DNA of 64,000 nucleotides from Rattus norvegicus. Taxonomy: Eukaryota; Chordata; Mammalia; Rodentia; Muridae. Made by a program: the position numbers and the translations under genes. Location of the stretch: contig NC_086031.1 in assembly GCF_036323735.1 (NCBI RefSeq), positions 44,076,225-44,140,224 of the forward strand, given 5' to 3'. Shown in pieces: positions 12,042 through 24,382 of this stretch (position 1 is its first letter; the number at the start of each line of letters is the position of its first letter). The notes under the pieces are model-generated. The model was not told the origin of the DNA. It did not search any database and saw only the letters and a list, made by a program, of their open reading frames with translations.

Positions 12042-12057
12042 ACAAATAATAAACAGG
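12042..12057. repeat. Target-site duplication of ID element
   Basis: The 16-bp sequence ACAAATAATAAACAGG occurs here and again at 12150-12165, exactly flanking the ID insertion. Confidence 0.95.
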
Positions 12058-12149
12058 GGGTTGGGGATTTAGCTCAGCGGTAGAGCACTTGCCTAGCAAG
12101 CGCAAGGCCCTGGGTTCGGTCCCCAGCTCCGGAAAAAAGAAAAAAAAAA
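12058..12149 (+). mobile_element. ID SINE (BC1/tRNA-Ala derived)
   Basis: A full-length ID body has intact pol III box A (TAGCTCAGCGG) and box B (GGTTCGGTCCCC) sequences and an A-rich tail. It is inserted into the L1 ORF2 fragment with a 16-bp direct repeat. Low divergence and a perfect duplication point to a young insertion, later than the host L1. It resembles a tRNA gene but is a retroposon. Confidence 0.96.
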
Positions 12150-12996
12150 ACAAATAATAAACAGGCAGAGAAAAAAGTATGGAAATAACACCCTTCACAA
12201 TAGCCACAAATAATATACAATATCTTGGTGTAACTCTAACCAAAAAAGTGAATGACTTGTATAACAACAACTTCAAGTTCCTGAAGAAAGACATTGAAGA
12301 AGATATCAGAAGATGGAGAGATCTCCTGTGCTTGTGAGTAGGTAGGATTAATGTAGTGAAAATGGCCATCTTGTCAAAAACAATCTTCAGATTCAATGCA
12401 ATCCCCATCAAACACAACTTTTTATAGACATTGAGAGAACAGTTCTCAACTTCATAGGGAAAAAAAAAATCCAGGATAGCCAAACAATCCTGAACAATAA
12501 AATTCTAGAGGAATCAGCATCCTTGCCCTCAAGCTGTTCTACAGAGCAGTACTGGGAAAATCTGCATGGTACTGGTACAGAAACAAATAAGTTGATCAAT
12601 GGAATCAAAGTGAAGACCCAGAAAACAACTCACACACCTATGGACACTTGATGTTTGACAAAGAAGCCAAAAACAAGTCATGGAAAAATGAAAGCATCTT
12701 CAACAAATGGCACAGATTGTTTCGTCACCATCATCCTAGCACCACAGTGTGTGTACCAGGAACCCCCTAAACATAGTAATGATTTGACATAAACGAATTT
12801 ATACATATTACCCTGTTATAATGCTAGTATGTGGTATAATCTCTATGAATTAAATTGTATAATCTCATGCCATGGATGCATCATGATCAGAGTTCAATAA
12901 TCACCAGTTCTTGGGCTTTGGAAACCGTTTTTAAGTTTCATGAAAGTTATGTTTAAAGTATGTGGTCAAATGGAAGGAAAATAATCAGTCCCCCAT

Positions 12997-13382
12997 GCTG
13001 GCAAGTTTTATGTCACCTTGGTAGAAGCTAGAGCCATTTTAGAAGAGGGAAACTCAATTGAGAAAATACTTTCACCGGACTGGTCTGTGGGCAAGCCTAT
13101 TATTCATTTCCTTGATTGATGATTGATGTGGATGTGTCAGGCTCACTGAGCATGATGCCATCCTTAGGCTGGTAGCATAAGAAAGCAAGTTGAACAAGCC
13201 ATAAAAACAAGCCAGTAAGTAGCACTCCTTCGTGGCCTCTGCATCAGTACCTTCCTCCTGCTTTGAGAGCCTACCTTGTCTTTCCTAGAAGATAGTCTAC
13301 AAAATGAAACAAACTCTTTTCTCCCTCAAGTCACCTTTGATCACGGTGTATATCACAGTAATAGAAACCCTGACTAAGATAT
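12997..13382 (+). mobile_element. Rodent LTR-like repeat
   Basis: Recognised by TCAATTGAGAAAATACTTTC, TTGATTGATGATTGATGTGG, AAGCAAGTTGAACAAGCC, CTCCTTCGTGGCCTCTGC and the end TCACAGTAATAGAAACCCTG. This is a very common rodent repeat with LTR-like organisation. I cannot name the family with certainty. Confidence 0.65.
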
Positions 13383-14724
13383 ACATCCTCCATTTCTATC
13401 CGTTCATCTGATGTATGTTGCATCAGGGTTATCTGTAAATGCCCAATAATGTTGCTGGCAAAAGGGTAAAGTAGATATTGAGGCAAATAAAATAAGTGAC
13501 CATTGTCTGTGAAATAACATGATGTTTGTACTCATGTCTGCTTGGAAAGGAGCTACTTCAGGAACTTCAGGTTTCAGAGAACAGGAATTCTGAGGCCCTT
13601 GATGAATTTCCTCATTTATCATCACATCAATGTATTGCAAAAACAAACAAAATTAGATATTTGCAGAGCTCTTGTTTGATTCGAGCACATGGGCTAGACA
13701 GGGACTGTGACCTCATCAAATCAACCATGATTGTCATCAATAATTTTGTACTGTGTGGGAAGAACAGTTTTTTTTTCAATCATGACACTATATACAAAAT
13801 ATAGTATCCTGCCTTCAAAAAAAAGAAAGGCATGGGAGACAGATTCTTGCTCTTGCCTTTGTGCCCTCAGTTTGGACATCCTTTCTCCTCCAGTCACCAT
13901 TTTCTCAGTGTAGAGCTGTCCTGAAATGGGATGAAATCGTTAGTGTCCCAGCCTTGCTTGTTTTCTGTGATTACCATATGGCCAGAAGAGGAGAAGCGTA
14001 TACCTGGCAAGACCATTCTGTCCAATCACAGACAGGAGTGGGTGGGTATGCTGGCATCTATCCAACTTTGGAAACTTTTCTGAAAATGGCTCTGCACAGA
14101 GCAGGAATCCTTGATAGCCAGTGGGTCACAAGGCTGAGCTTCAGAGGCCCTGCCTGTCCAGTCATGAGATGTCCACACAACTGGATAGGATCGTCCAGCA
14201 CACGCCCCAGAGATGCTGAATGTATGCAATCCCTGTATGCAGCAGTTTCTTCTTCCAGCACAAAGCACTCCATGGAAAATTTCACTAGTCCAACACTTTA
14301 TAATGATAAAAAATCTCCTAAACAGAGATGATTTTTTTCCCTTTCTTTTGAACTCAGCCTGAGGACTATGTTGGCTGTGTTGTCAGTTTCTGTGGTTTGG
14401 AGAAACTGAGATAAACTCCTGTGGTTGTGATAACCACAGCACCCACAGGTGTTACACGATGAGCCTCAGATGCTTATCAGTGTGTAGCTCTGTGAGTCCT
14501 GCAGAGTCCCTTGTAGACTGCCTGTGTTCAATAAGATAATACACACACAGCATCCGGGCCCAGAAGAGATAAGCCTAATTCCTGTATCTCTGTGAGTTCC
14601 TTCTTAGCATTAGCAAGTCAGTGTCTGATTACAACTCAGAAATTCCAAGGAATTTAGATTGTCTGGATACACATCTCTCTTCACTGTGTTTTATCCATTC
14701 CTCATCTCAAAGAAGATCCTGATG
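13383..14724. other. Unique intronic sequence
   Basis: The longest frame is 156 codons (13861-14331, plus). It has no recognised domain and no splice or initiation context. No known repeat was recognised. Confidence 0.45.
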
Positions 14725-14828
14725 AATGCCCGTTGAGGTGAGGGAGGATGGGATAGGAAGTTTCCAGAGGGAAACTGGAAGGGAGATAACATTTGAAATG
14801 TAAATAAATAAAATATTGAAGAAAAAAA
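14725..14828 (+). mobile_element. Short L1 3' tail
   Basis: The segment GATAACATTTGAAATGTAAA followed by TAAATAAAATATTGAAG is the canonical rodent L1 3' terminus, preceded by the purine-rich tract. Only about 100 bp are present. Confidence 0.8.
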
Positions 14829-15519
14829 GAACGCCAGTTGAGTAAAATAATGAGAAAAGAGAAACAGTTTATTGTAAGATCTTCTTTCAATTTTGAGTTT
14901 TATTTCTGCCATTTTTCATATCCCCCCTTTTCTGTGAGTGGGGAAGAATGTAGGAATTAGAGCCACTGTGGAATTCCATTGCAGTTGGACACCTCTTGCT
15001 CCACTTGCTCAGATCTTATTTCTTCACGTTATTTTACTGGCATTGATAAATCAAGATTTGTGGAAGCAAAAGTTTGTATCACCCCTTGCTACTTAGAAGA
15101 ACAAAGCAAATATTGCTATGCAGTCTCCAGGCAGAGAGCAGTACTGAGGAATTATATTGGTCACTTCTGCATTTAGGACTCCATGCATGACCATCATTTG
15201 TACCATGTAGTTACACTCAAACTTGCTACCTGTCTGAAAGGAAGATTGCACTTCATTAATCTTTAAATATTCCTAACATACCATTGAGTCCTGTCCCAGA
15301 ACCAACTACTAACAAACAGTATATGTTTTGAATAAATATGCTTGTTAATTACTGTTGGTGGCAGTACTATAACTCATTCTTCAGAGTGAGGCACATTTCT
15401 CAGATTAATGCAGTGGTATAAACCCTATTTTAAATTCACAGTATGTTACCGTTTAAAAGTAACTTTTATTTACCAGATATAATTCTCATCTTGGAGACTT
15501 ACACTGAATAAGCTCACCC

Positions 15520-15780
15520 ATTCTAGTTCTTTCTGAACGCTTGCTGCTGGTTGAACTTAGTTGTTCTGGCTCAGAACACCTCTCCGAGATGACTGATTCA
15601 AACTGGCTTCTCATGGCTTCTCACTGAATTGCTCTGCTTGGAAAAAACTCCCTCTGAACTCTCAGAACTGAACTGCTCTGAAGTGAAGTGAGCTCAACTG
15701 GACTCAACTGAACCGCACCAAACTCTCTTTCCCTCACTGCTCTCAAGTAGCCTCTTTCGTATATGAGAGTGGTACCTCCC
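15520..15780. mobile_element. Possible LTR/RMER-like repeat
   Basis: A low-complexity ACTGAACTG/CTCAACTGG-type block (about 15660-15725), preceded by TTGAACTTAGTTGTTCTGGC, resembles the CTGAACT-rich section of some rodent LTRs. The evidence is weak and no boundaries are visible. Confidence 0.3.
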
Positions 15781-15989
15781 ATTCTTCTTATTTATCTATT
15801 TATTTTCATGCTAAACCAAGAGTGTTCACATGGATCCGTGTCCAGCTTAACTATAATGACCAAATGATTTCTGGAGACAGCGTAGGCAAACTGTGTTCTA
15901 CTGCTTCAGACAGCTTAAGACTGATCTTGCATCCTTACTCAGAGCTCTACAAAACTGTGTTTTTAAAAGCTCATATATTCAGTTTACAA

Positions 15990-17628
15990 CCAAATATCAG
16001 CTCTTTCTCTCCTCCCAGCACCCTGTCTCACAAGCCCACTCCCAACTGATTGTATCCTTCTCTCTTAAGAAGGGAAAGCCCCCTCTGGGTGTCGCCCCCA
16101 CTACAAGCAGCCCCACCCCACACACATCTAGTTGCTTCAGGACTGGGTGTATCCTCTCTCACTGAGGCCAGACAAGATGGTCCATTTAAGGGTGCAGGAA
16201 TCCTCAGGCAAGCAGGCAACAGGCTCAGGAACAAACCCTGATACAGTTGTTGGAGGACTTGTATGAAGACAAAGCTGCTCATCTGCTACATATATGCAGG
16301 AGGACTAGGTCCAGCCTGTGCTTGCTCTTTGATTGGTAAGTCAGTCTCTGAGAACCCTCAAGGGTCCAGGTTAGCTGAATCTGTTGGTCTCCCTTTAGAG
16401 TCACTGTCCTCCTCAGGTCACTCACTCCTTCTCCCAACTCTTCTATAAGACTCCACAGGTTCCATCTAATGTTTAGGTGTAGATCTCTGTATCTCTTTCC
16501 ATTGGCTGCTGGGTGGAGCCACTCAGAGGACAATTATGCTAGGTTCCTGTCATGGAACTGTCATTGTCACTTTTGGGTCTGGGTTACCTCACTCAGGATG
16601 GTATTTTCTACTTCCATACATTTGCTTGCAAAATTTATGATGTCCTTATTTTTAATGGCTAAGTAGTATTCCATTGTATAGATATACCCAATTTTTTGTA
16701 TCCAGTTGAGAGATATCTAGGTTGTTCCCAGTTTCTAGCTATTATAAGGAAAGCTGCAATCAGCATAGTTGAGCAAGTGTCTCTGTGGGTTGGTAAAGCA
16801 TCCTTTGGGTATATGCCAAGGAGTGAGAGATCTAGGTCTTGAGGGACAACTAGTCTCAATCTTCTGAAAAATCACCAAATTGATTTTCAGAATGTTTGCA
16901 CTCTCACCAGAAGTGGAGGAATGTTCCCCTTGCTCTACAACCTTGCTAGCATGGACTGTCCCTTGAGTTTTCAATATTTGCCGTTCTGATGGGTTTAAGA
17001 TGGAATCTCAGAGTCAATTTGATTTGTATTTTCCTAGTGACTGTTTCTTTGCCATTTGCCATTCCTCTATTGAGAATTCTCTGGTTAGCTCTGTACCCCA
17101 TTTTTATTGGGTTATTTGGGTTGTTGGTGTCTAACTTCTTGAATTCTTCATATATTTTTGATATTAGCCCTCTGTCAGGCATAGGGTTAATGAAGATCTT
17201 TCTCAGTTTTGTCCTATTGATGGTGTCCTTTGACTTACAGAAGCTTTTCATTTTCATGAGGTCCTATTTATTAAGTCTTTTGCTTGAGTCATTGGTGTTC
17301 TGTTGAGGAAGTTGGCTCCTGTGCCAATGATCTCAAGGCTATTCCACACTTCCTGTTCTATTAGATTTAGAGTATCTGACTTTACATTGAGATCTTTGAC
17401 TCTATTTAGACTTGAATTTTGTACAGGGTGATGACTATGGATCTGTTTGCATTCTTCTACATACAGAACTCCAGTTAGACCAGCACTATTTGTCAACAAT
17501 TCCTTGAATAGTTTTGGCTTCTTTGTCAAAAATCAATCATCCATAAGTGTGTAGGCTTATTTATGTGTCTTTGATTTGATTCCATTGATCCACCTATCTG
17601 TTTCTATATCAATACCAAAACATAATCC
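15990..17628 (-). pseudogene. L1 3' half: ORF2 C-terminus and 3' UTR (antisense)
   Basis: Read on the minus strand, this begins at WYWYRNRQVDQWN (17580-17620), continues through the ORF2 C-terminal region (PLLGIYPKDA and TCSTMLIAA near 16750-16830) and into the 3' UTR (about 16560 leftwards to 15990). Frameshifts and stops are frequent. Its right edge abuts an L1 segment in the opposite orientation. Confidence 0.85.
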
Positions 17629-18520
17629 ACTATATGAATAACATGAAAAAAAAACAAAAAAAATCTGATCATCTCACTAGAAGCTGAAAAAGAATTTGAC
17701 AAAATCCAACACCACTTCATGATAAAAGTCTTGGAGAGAACAGGGATACCCGGTACATAGCTAAACACAATAAAGGCAATAAACAGCAGGCCAATAGCCA
17801 ACATTAAATTAAAAGGAGAGAAACTTAAAACATTTCCACTAAAATCAGGGACAAGACAGGGTGGTTCACTGTCCTCATATCTCTTCAACATAGTACTTAA
17901 AGTCCTAGCTAGATGACTAACTAAAGGAGATCAAGGGGAAACAAATTGAAAAGGAAGAAGTCAAAGTGTCATTATTTTCAGATGATATGATGTGACCCCA
18001 ACACATTTACTAGAGAACTCCTACAGCTAATTAATACCTTCATCAAAGTGGCTGGATACAAAAGTCACTCAAAGAAATCAGTAGCCTTCCTGTGTACAAG
18101 TGATAAATGGGCTGAAAAAGAAGTTAGGGAAACAGTACCCTTCACAATAGCTGCAAATAACATAAAATACCTTGGTGTGATTCTAACTAAACAAGTGAAA
18201 GACTTGTATGACAACACTTCAAGTTGCTTAAGAAAGAAACTGAGGAAGATACTAGAAGGAAAGATCTCCCTTGCTTATGGATCCCAGTAGGATTAACATA
18301 GTGAAAATAGCCATCTTATCAAAAGCAATCTATAGATTCAATGCAATCTCCATCAAAATTCCAACACAATTCTTCACAGACCTTGAAAGAATAATACTTA
18401 GTTTGTATGGAAAAACAGAAAATCTAGTATAGCTAAAATGACCCTGAACAATAAAATAACATCTGGAGGTATCACTAGTCCTGATTTTCAGTACTACTAA
18501 GAAAAATCTCACTAGAAAAA
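17629..18520 (+). pseudogene. L1 ORF2 reverse-transcriptase segment (inverted 5' part)
   Basis: The plus strand encodes ORF2 from KEFDKIQHHFMIKVLER, through SGTRQGGSLSSYLFNIVLK and the active-site region FSDDM (Ser replaces Ala; 17981-17986 encode the two Asp), to GGITSPDFQYY near 18500. Stops interrupt the frame. In L1 order this piece ends just before the point where the antisense neighbour begins (WYWYRN), so the two halves are adjacent parts of one element, one inverted. Confidence 0.85.
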
Positions 18521-21500
18521 TAGGTCAAAGGTTAAGGGCACTTGATAGTCTTCCAGAAGAACCAAGTTCTAGTCCAACACCAGTCTGATAGCTTACAACC
18601 ACATGTGTCTTTAGTTCCTGGGGATATGATGACCTCTACAGACGCCAGGCACAGAAAGGGTACATGGAAATATATGCAGGACACTCATTTGCAGAAAAGA
18701 AAATGAAAGAAAACCATAGATATGAGGCAATTCAGGAACCATCATTTTTAAACAATTCTTATAATTATAGAGATGAATGTATTGTTCAAAACCAATGCTG
18801 TGCCATATCCTGAACAAATATATTTTCAACACATGACTCGTAGTTTAAAAGGTAAGTGTCAGGAATTTCATTTTATGAGAAGTTACTTTTTAATGGTTTG
18901 CTCCATTGGAGTACTGTGTTAATCAATTCTGGAACCCGGCCAGCTCCATCTACAGTCCATAAGTGAAAGTGCCTGTGTGTGTTCTACCCTGAACCTAGAG
19001 TCTTGGCAGTTGTGCAACGCCTGATGCTGTGAATTTTGTATCCAATCAAAATGTCAAAAGATTTGGCACCAAAATCTAATTTTAAAGGAGTGCCTTGAGG
19101 TACTAACAGGATATTCAGGAAGCCCCTGGAATGTCCCCAGCTGGCTCCTGGAGACTCGGCTGCTCCCAACCCATAAGGAAGCTGTTTGTATGCGCTCCAG
19201 CCTCACCTTCGCACTATGGGCCACTAGAGGTCATGGCTTGGCTGGCCAAGCATGAGGCCTCCATTTTTTAGAGCTCCTTGCTCATGTTTCTTTCTTTCAC
19301 AGTCGCCTCGATTTGGAATTAAAACTGTTTCAGTGTAAAAGCTGCGTGCTCACTTCCCCACATGGTCTGTTTTGAAGGAACTGCAGTTCTTCCCATGAGA
19401 GCTGCAGCTTTCTTCCTGTCCCTCAAAGTATTATTACATATTTAAGTGTCATACATTGAACAATGCCCAGGAAGTGATCCCAACATTTAAGCTGTTTAGA
19501 ATGTGTTTTGCAAGGGTTGTCAGATCCACCTATGTGGAAAAAGAATATACACATATACATACTTATGTTTGTATATTTTAGTTTACATATGTGTACCATA
19601 CATAATATTATATTCTAAGAATATATAGATACATATCTGTACATATATATACATATACATATGCATATATTCAAATGTCAGGAAAATAATGGGTAGTGAG
19701 GCCAAAGTGAGCCTTCCAGACTGACATCATTCTTATATGAGGCTACCCTTCCTACTAGGAGTGATATTCCATGAACGTCCCATCTGCCTGAGGACTTTCT
19801 GATTAATGGATACAAGCCACGTTCAGTGTTTGAAAGACTGTCACAGTCTGAACTTGCAGTCATTTGGGTGGTAGATGGCATCATGTTCTTTGGCGTGTAT
19901 GTATGTGTTTTATGCTAACTCAGTGACAACAAGGGCTCATGCCCCATGGTTTCTGGTATTTTTGTTGGGTGCCTTTTTTCTTTGTAGGTTGCCTTGCATG
20001 GCACAGACTCTTTTCTACATGCCTGGCACTAGCCTTGGCACTTGGTATGAGATAAACATTTGGTGTTTGGTTAGGAGATCAAAAGAGCCAAGAGTACTGG
20101 GGTCACTTGTCACTGCTGTGTTCCCATGAATCACATGTCACGGGGCTTACTCCAGAGAAAACAGAAAGTAAACTTTATGCATACTTTCTAGCACTGGCCC
20201 TGACATCGCACATCCCAGTTTACTCTCTTACTGTTCACTGTTCAGCTACAGAAAGTAGCTAATGTGGGAACTTCCAGCTCCTGGGTACTTACAAAAGACT
20301 CTCTATTTTGAGGACAGCTCATTAGTATGTCTTTGAGACATATATTTGATTGTGTAAACCCTTTTCCAAGAAATAGTTATTTATTTTTATGTATCCATTG
20401 CCTAGCTGTATATAATTCTTCTCTCTTGGAATTCTTAACTAGTGCTCAGGGATACATTTTAGAATGTGCTGTCATTATGCAGCTTAAGGAGTGTTTTGCA
20501 TCTGTAATTTGTTGCGTTGATAGATGTGGGCCACATTTTGCAAACATAATGGTGCAGTTTAATTTGTATAAATATCATTAATACCAATATTTTATAATGT
20601 GCCATGCCTAGAAATGAAAATAATATAGTCACAGTGTTGTAGGAAGAAAACTAGAGAGCTACTGGTGAAATCACATATTTATAAGTATTTAATGAGTCAG
20701 AGGGGCTAGATAAGTAAGTGCCTATGTAAACAAATTACTCACACTTTTCTAGTTCCAAATGCAGTCATATATCTCTGATGAGTCAAATAAAAGCTGGCTT
20801 CTTGAAGTCTGTGCCATAGCTGATATACCAGTTAGCCTACCTTCCTAATCTTTAAGGGCCTCTTCGTTGACCCATTCTCTTTGTTTACCTAAGATGACTC
20901 TTCACATGGAAACATTTCACCCAGACAGTCCCTTCTACCCTTTCAATCACTCTTCTAGTTTCTCTGCCATTTTTTTCTGCCTCTAGGTTTCCTACATTTT
21001 CTTTCATAGAGATAGGAAGAGAGTCACATGCCCTACCATCTTCTCTCTGCCTCTTGAATTTAAAATAGGACATCTGGTTAAAGAGTATATTCTAGTCCTT
21101 GCCGATTTATTGGTAAGAGTAAACAAAGCCAATTTTTGAAAGGTAACATTCAGTTCTAGAAGCATTGATTATCTTATTAGCATCCTCGTTAGTATTTGAA
21201 GAAACTGGTCAAAGCTGAGAAGGTGAACCTGTGACTGTGACTTCAATGAGCTTTCAGGTAATAGCAGAGGAAGTAGGGATTTTTAAAAGCATAATTAATT
21301 TATCTTATTATTATAGTGAGATTCAAAAGCAACTAATATCCAAGCAGACATAAAATAAAAGATCGCTAAACAGTAATATTTGAAAGCAGTTTGCGAGTGA
21401 AATTTGAAAGCTTATTTTCTTTGTAGTAAGCCACCAAAGGAAAGAGATGAGTCAGTCAGCTCTGCCACTTTTCTCGGAGAAATGAATGATCTTGAGAGAG

Positions 21501-21920
21501 AGAAAAATGAATAGCTAGAAGGAATTATTGATTAAAGGATTAAAGGAGCCCATGTGTTTGGGCTGAGGAATGACTGTGGCTATATCTACAAAAAAATTAG
21601 TTTAAAGCTCAAGAATGGGCTGGAATTTGATTGAATACTGGGTTGTTTTGAAAACAAAAGACAGAATTCCATCAGTTGTTCACAGAATAACTTTATTTGA
21701 ATGGATTTGGTTCATGTTTGAAAAACATTCGTGTAGGGTTAGTATGCTTTTGCTTGTATTGGTTTGAAAATCATCAAAAAATAAAATTTCTTGCTAAAAC
21801 AATTATCATTTGTGTGGTGGAATGCCTTACAGAAATGAAGAAATTGAGGAAAACATCATCTAATTAACCAGTAAGCTTATTTGATTCTGTCACAGTCATA
21901 TAAAGCTAAGGTGAGTTAAC
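18521..21920. other. Unique AT-rich intronic sequence
   Basis: No repeat family or exon was recognised. An imperfect ATACAT/TATA-rich simple-sequence patch lies at about 19545-19672. Confidence 0.5.
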
Positions 21921-22220
21921 CTACTCTGTTTTAACTGAATATTGTGGGTATTTGTCACTGGCTCCCAACGCATGGAAGCTTCCCTTTCTAATCTCAACAC
22001 AATCATATGTACCTATTGCATAGATTCTGATGCATTTGAGTGATGTTGACCTTAGGATGGGTCCAGGGCAAACATTACACTCTTCAATGACAATCAGAGA
22101 TGCTAAGATGGCTCCTGAACCAACCAGAACAGCAATGAGCAGGGATTGCTTGGGGAAAGGAAAGCTCCCCAAACTTTTGTCCTGAGCCTCAGGATGAAGC
22201 CATCTTACCAGCAACACCAA
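21921..22220 (-). other. Unassigned 99-codon open frame with hydrophobic stretch
   Basis: The minus-strand frame has one plausible membrane-spanning segment (LLIAVLVGSGAILASLIVI, roughly residues 27-45) followed by CNVCPGP. No splice sites, promoter or known family are visible. It could be a chance frame or part of an unrecognised processed pseudogene or LTR. I do not call it a gene. Confidence 0.15.
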
Positions 22221-23794
22221 TGATATGGAGTTATTTTATGGTTCCCTGAATGATTGATCCTTAAGTCTATTGTGGAATTTTCAGCAATGAGTCTCAAATA
22301 AGTTCTGATTTTGCTTAAACCTCTTAGGCTTCGGTTTCAGTCATGTTCAAGAGCAATGTTGACACACGTTAGTTGGATTACCTGTACTTTTCAATAAAAT
22401 CAAATTCTTGTTCAATTCGGTTGGGAAGAAATTACTGTATGTTGCATTTCCTTTCTTGCTTGCCCGTCCCACCCTCCTTGGGAGTTATATCACAACTATT
22501 TGCAAAGTAGCCTGGTGTAGGAAGAAAAGTCAGAGACACCTTGATTTTGTCTCGCACTGTTATGTATGTATTGTGTAAGTGCTATTTCCACTTTCCAAGC
22601 TCTCTGTTCCTCATCTGTTAAGTAGAAACAGTGATGAACTACACAAGAGACTTTTATGAGATCCAAGTCATATGATATGTAGTGTCAGAAGAGAAGAATG
22701 ATGGTGACTAGATTACTGACACTAGAACATGTATTTTGATGCCCTTTCTTACAGACTGGAGCAGGTGCAATGCTGTATTGTGTAAGGTTAGTGGTGGCTG
22801 AGGAGAATTAAAAACTGGTCATCATCTTCATTAAGACTGATACTTCTATTCTTATTGTCCTCATCCCACAATGTCTGGATACTCTCTCCAGCATATCTGT
22901 CCCCACACTGCCTATGCAATTGTTGCCTGGAGGCTCCCACTGCCTACTGATAAGCTTTCTTACTGTCCTATCTGAGGAAATTTTGTATTGGGATCTCCAG
23001 AGATATTTACAAGCAAATCTCCAGCCTCCTGGACGAGAAGCTTCTGAAGCACACGCTGATTCCAAGCATACCCCTATGAAGCAAAAAGCTCCTCCTGAGT
23101 GGCATGAAAAGCAAAGCATTCACTGTCCACCACTTCCCAGACTCACCCTTTCATTGTCGACAAAGTCACATCAAGTGTTCTTTGCCTTCCTAAGGACACA
23201 GATCTCAAAATTCTCTTTAGGTGTTGCATTTACATACACTCAATTGTTTTTGTTTGAAAAGAAATTGTCATTCGACCAACTCCACGTCTCGTGAGTCAAA
23301 GAAGCTAAACTAAATCCTCCAGGATTTCACACTGTTTGCAAAAAAAAAAAAAATAGCTCCTCCTAATGCAGTTTTCAGTTTTAGGAATTGTTTTATTTGA
23401 TTGTCCCCTTCTTGTTCTCCTCCACTAGACCATCAGCAACGCATGTTACTGATAAAATGTTACTGTTACTTAATGAAATGCTTTATAGATGGCAAGTGAA
23501 TAAATTAATGAATAAATCACAGAGTGATCATTGAGGCAGGCACTGGAAACACAACAGACAACAAGATGGCATTGTAGTGGAGTTAGACCATCAGCTCCTT
23601 TGCCTAAAATTTGTTGAAAATTGGGAATCATGTGTGTGCTTGGGTGCTAATGTTGACCCTACGTACAGAGATGTTTAGGGAGACTCATAAAGACAGTGAA
23701 TTAATAGTGGCCCCTTGATGAAAGAGCATCAGAAACCAAGTGTAGAAAGTTCAGGGATCTGACAGAGTCTCCCTAGGAAATACAAAGGAGTACA
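22221..23794. other. Unique intronic sequence
   Basis: No feature supported. A 126-codon plus-strand frame (22914-23294) has no recognised motif. Confidence 0.45.
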
Positions 23795-24382
23795 ACAGAA
23801 TGGAGCCTAGCATAAGTGCATTAGAGAGGCTTCATCCAGAATCTAATGGAAACAGACACAGACACAGCCAATCATTAGGCAAAGCTTGGGAAATTCTTTG
23901 GAAGAGGGGAGGAAAAATTGTAGGAGCCAGGGAAGTCGAGGATACCACAAGAAAACCCATAGAATCAACTAAATTTGGTCCATAAGGGATCACAGAGACT
24001 GGATTGTCAACCAGAGCTTGGGACTGGCTTAGACCCTTTGCACATATGTTATAGTTGTGTAGTTCAGTCTTGTGGGACTCCAAACAGTGGGATCACAGGC
24101 TGTCTCTGAATTTGTTGCCTATCTTTGGAACCCTTTTCTCCTACTAGGTTGCCTTATCTAGCCTCAATTCGAAAGGAGGTGACTTGATATGGCAGGCTGG
24201 CTGATATCCATGAGAGGCTTCCCCTTTTCTGAAGAGAGATGGAGGAGTAATGGATGGGATAGGGAGGAGAGGAAGGGTAAGGATAGGGAGAAGAGGAGGT
24301 AGAAGAAACTGTGGTTGGGATATAAAATTAACTAATTAGCTAATTATTAATTAAAATAATTTAAACAACAACAACAAAAGAA
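23795..24382 (+). mobile_element. Old rodent L1 3' UTR fragment
   Basis: Recognised by CACATATGTTATAGTTGTGT, TGGGACTCC...CAGTGGGA, AACCCTTTTCTCCTACTAGG, the purine-rich tract 24220-24310, AACTGTGGTTGGGATATAAA and the A-rich end. This is the Lx-type 3' UTR in plus orientation. Confidence 0.7.

Larger units (their letters stand above)
11896..12735 (+). pseudogene. L1 ORF2 fragment (reverse transcriptase C-terminal part)
   Basis: Conceptual translation gives a decayed L1 ORF2 segment running from IGKEQVKVSLF past the reverse-transcriptase active site, through YLGVTLTKKV and GRINVVKMAILSK, to SIFNKW. The active-site position reads MND where active copies have ADD, and several stops and a frameshift break the frame. 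An ID SINE interrupts it at 12058-12150. It lies head-to-head with the antisense 3' region to its left. Confidence 0.85.

Noticed and set aside
12058..12149. tRNA gene
   Set aside because: Boxes A and B are present, but the A tail, target duplication and BC1-like body identify an ID SINE.
13861..14331. 156-codon plus-strand frame, the longest non-repeat plus-strand frame
   Set aside because: No motif, no initiation or splice context, and overlapping minus-strand frames. Probably chance.
16946..17529. Minus-strand frames of about 90-105 codons as cellular genes
   Set aside because: They are decayed L1 ORF2 C-terminal sequence with frameshifts and stops.
18048..18290. 80-codon frame with YLGVILTKQV
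   Set aside because: It is an L1 ORF2 fragment, not a functional reverse transcriptase.
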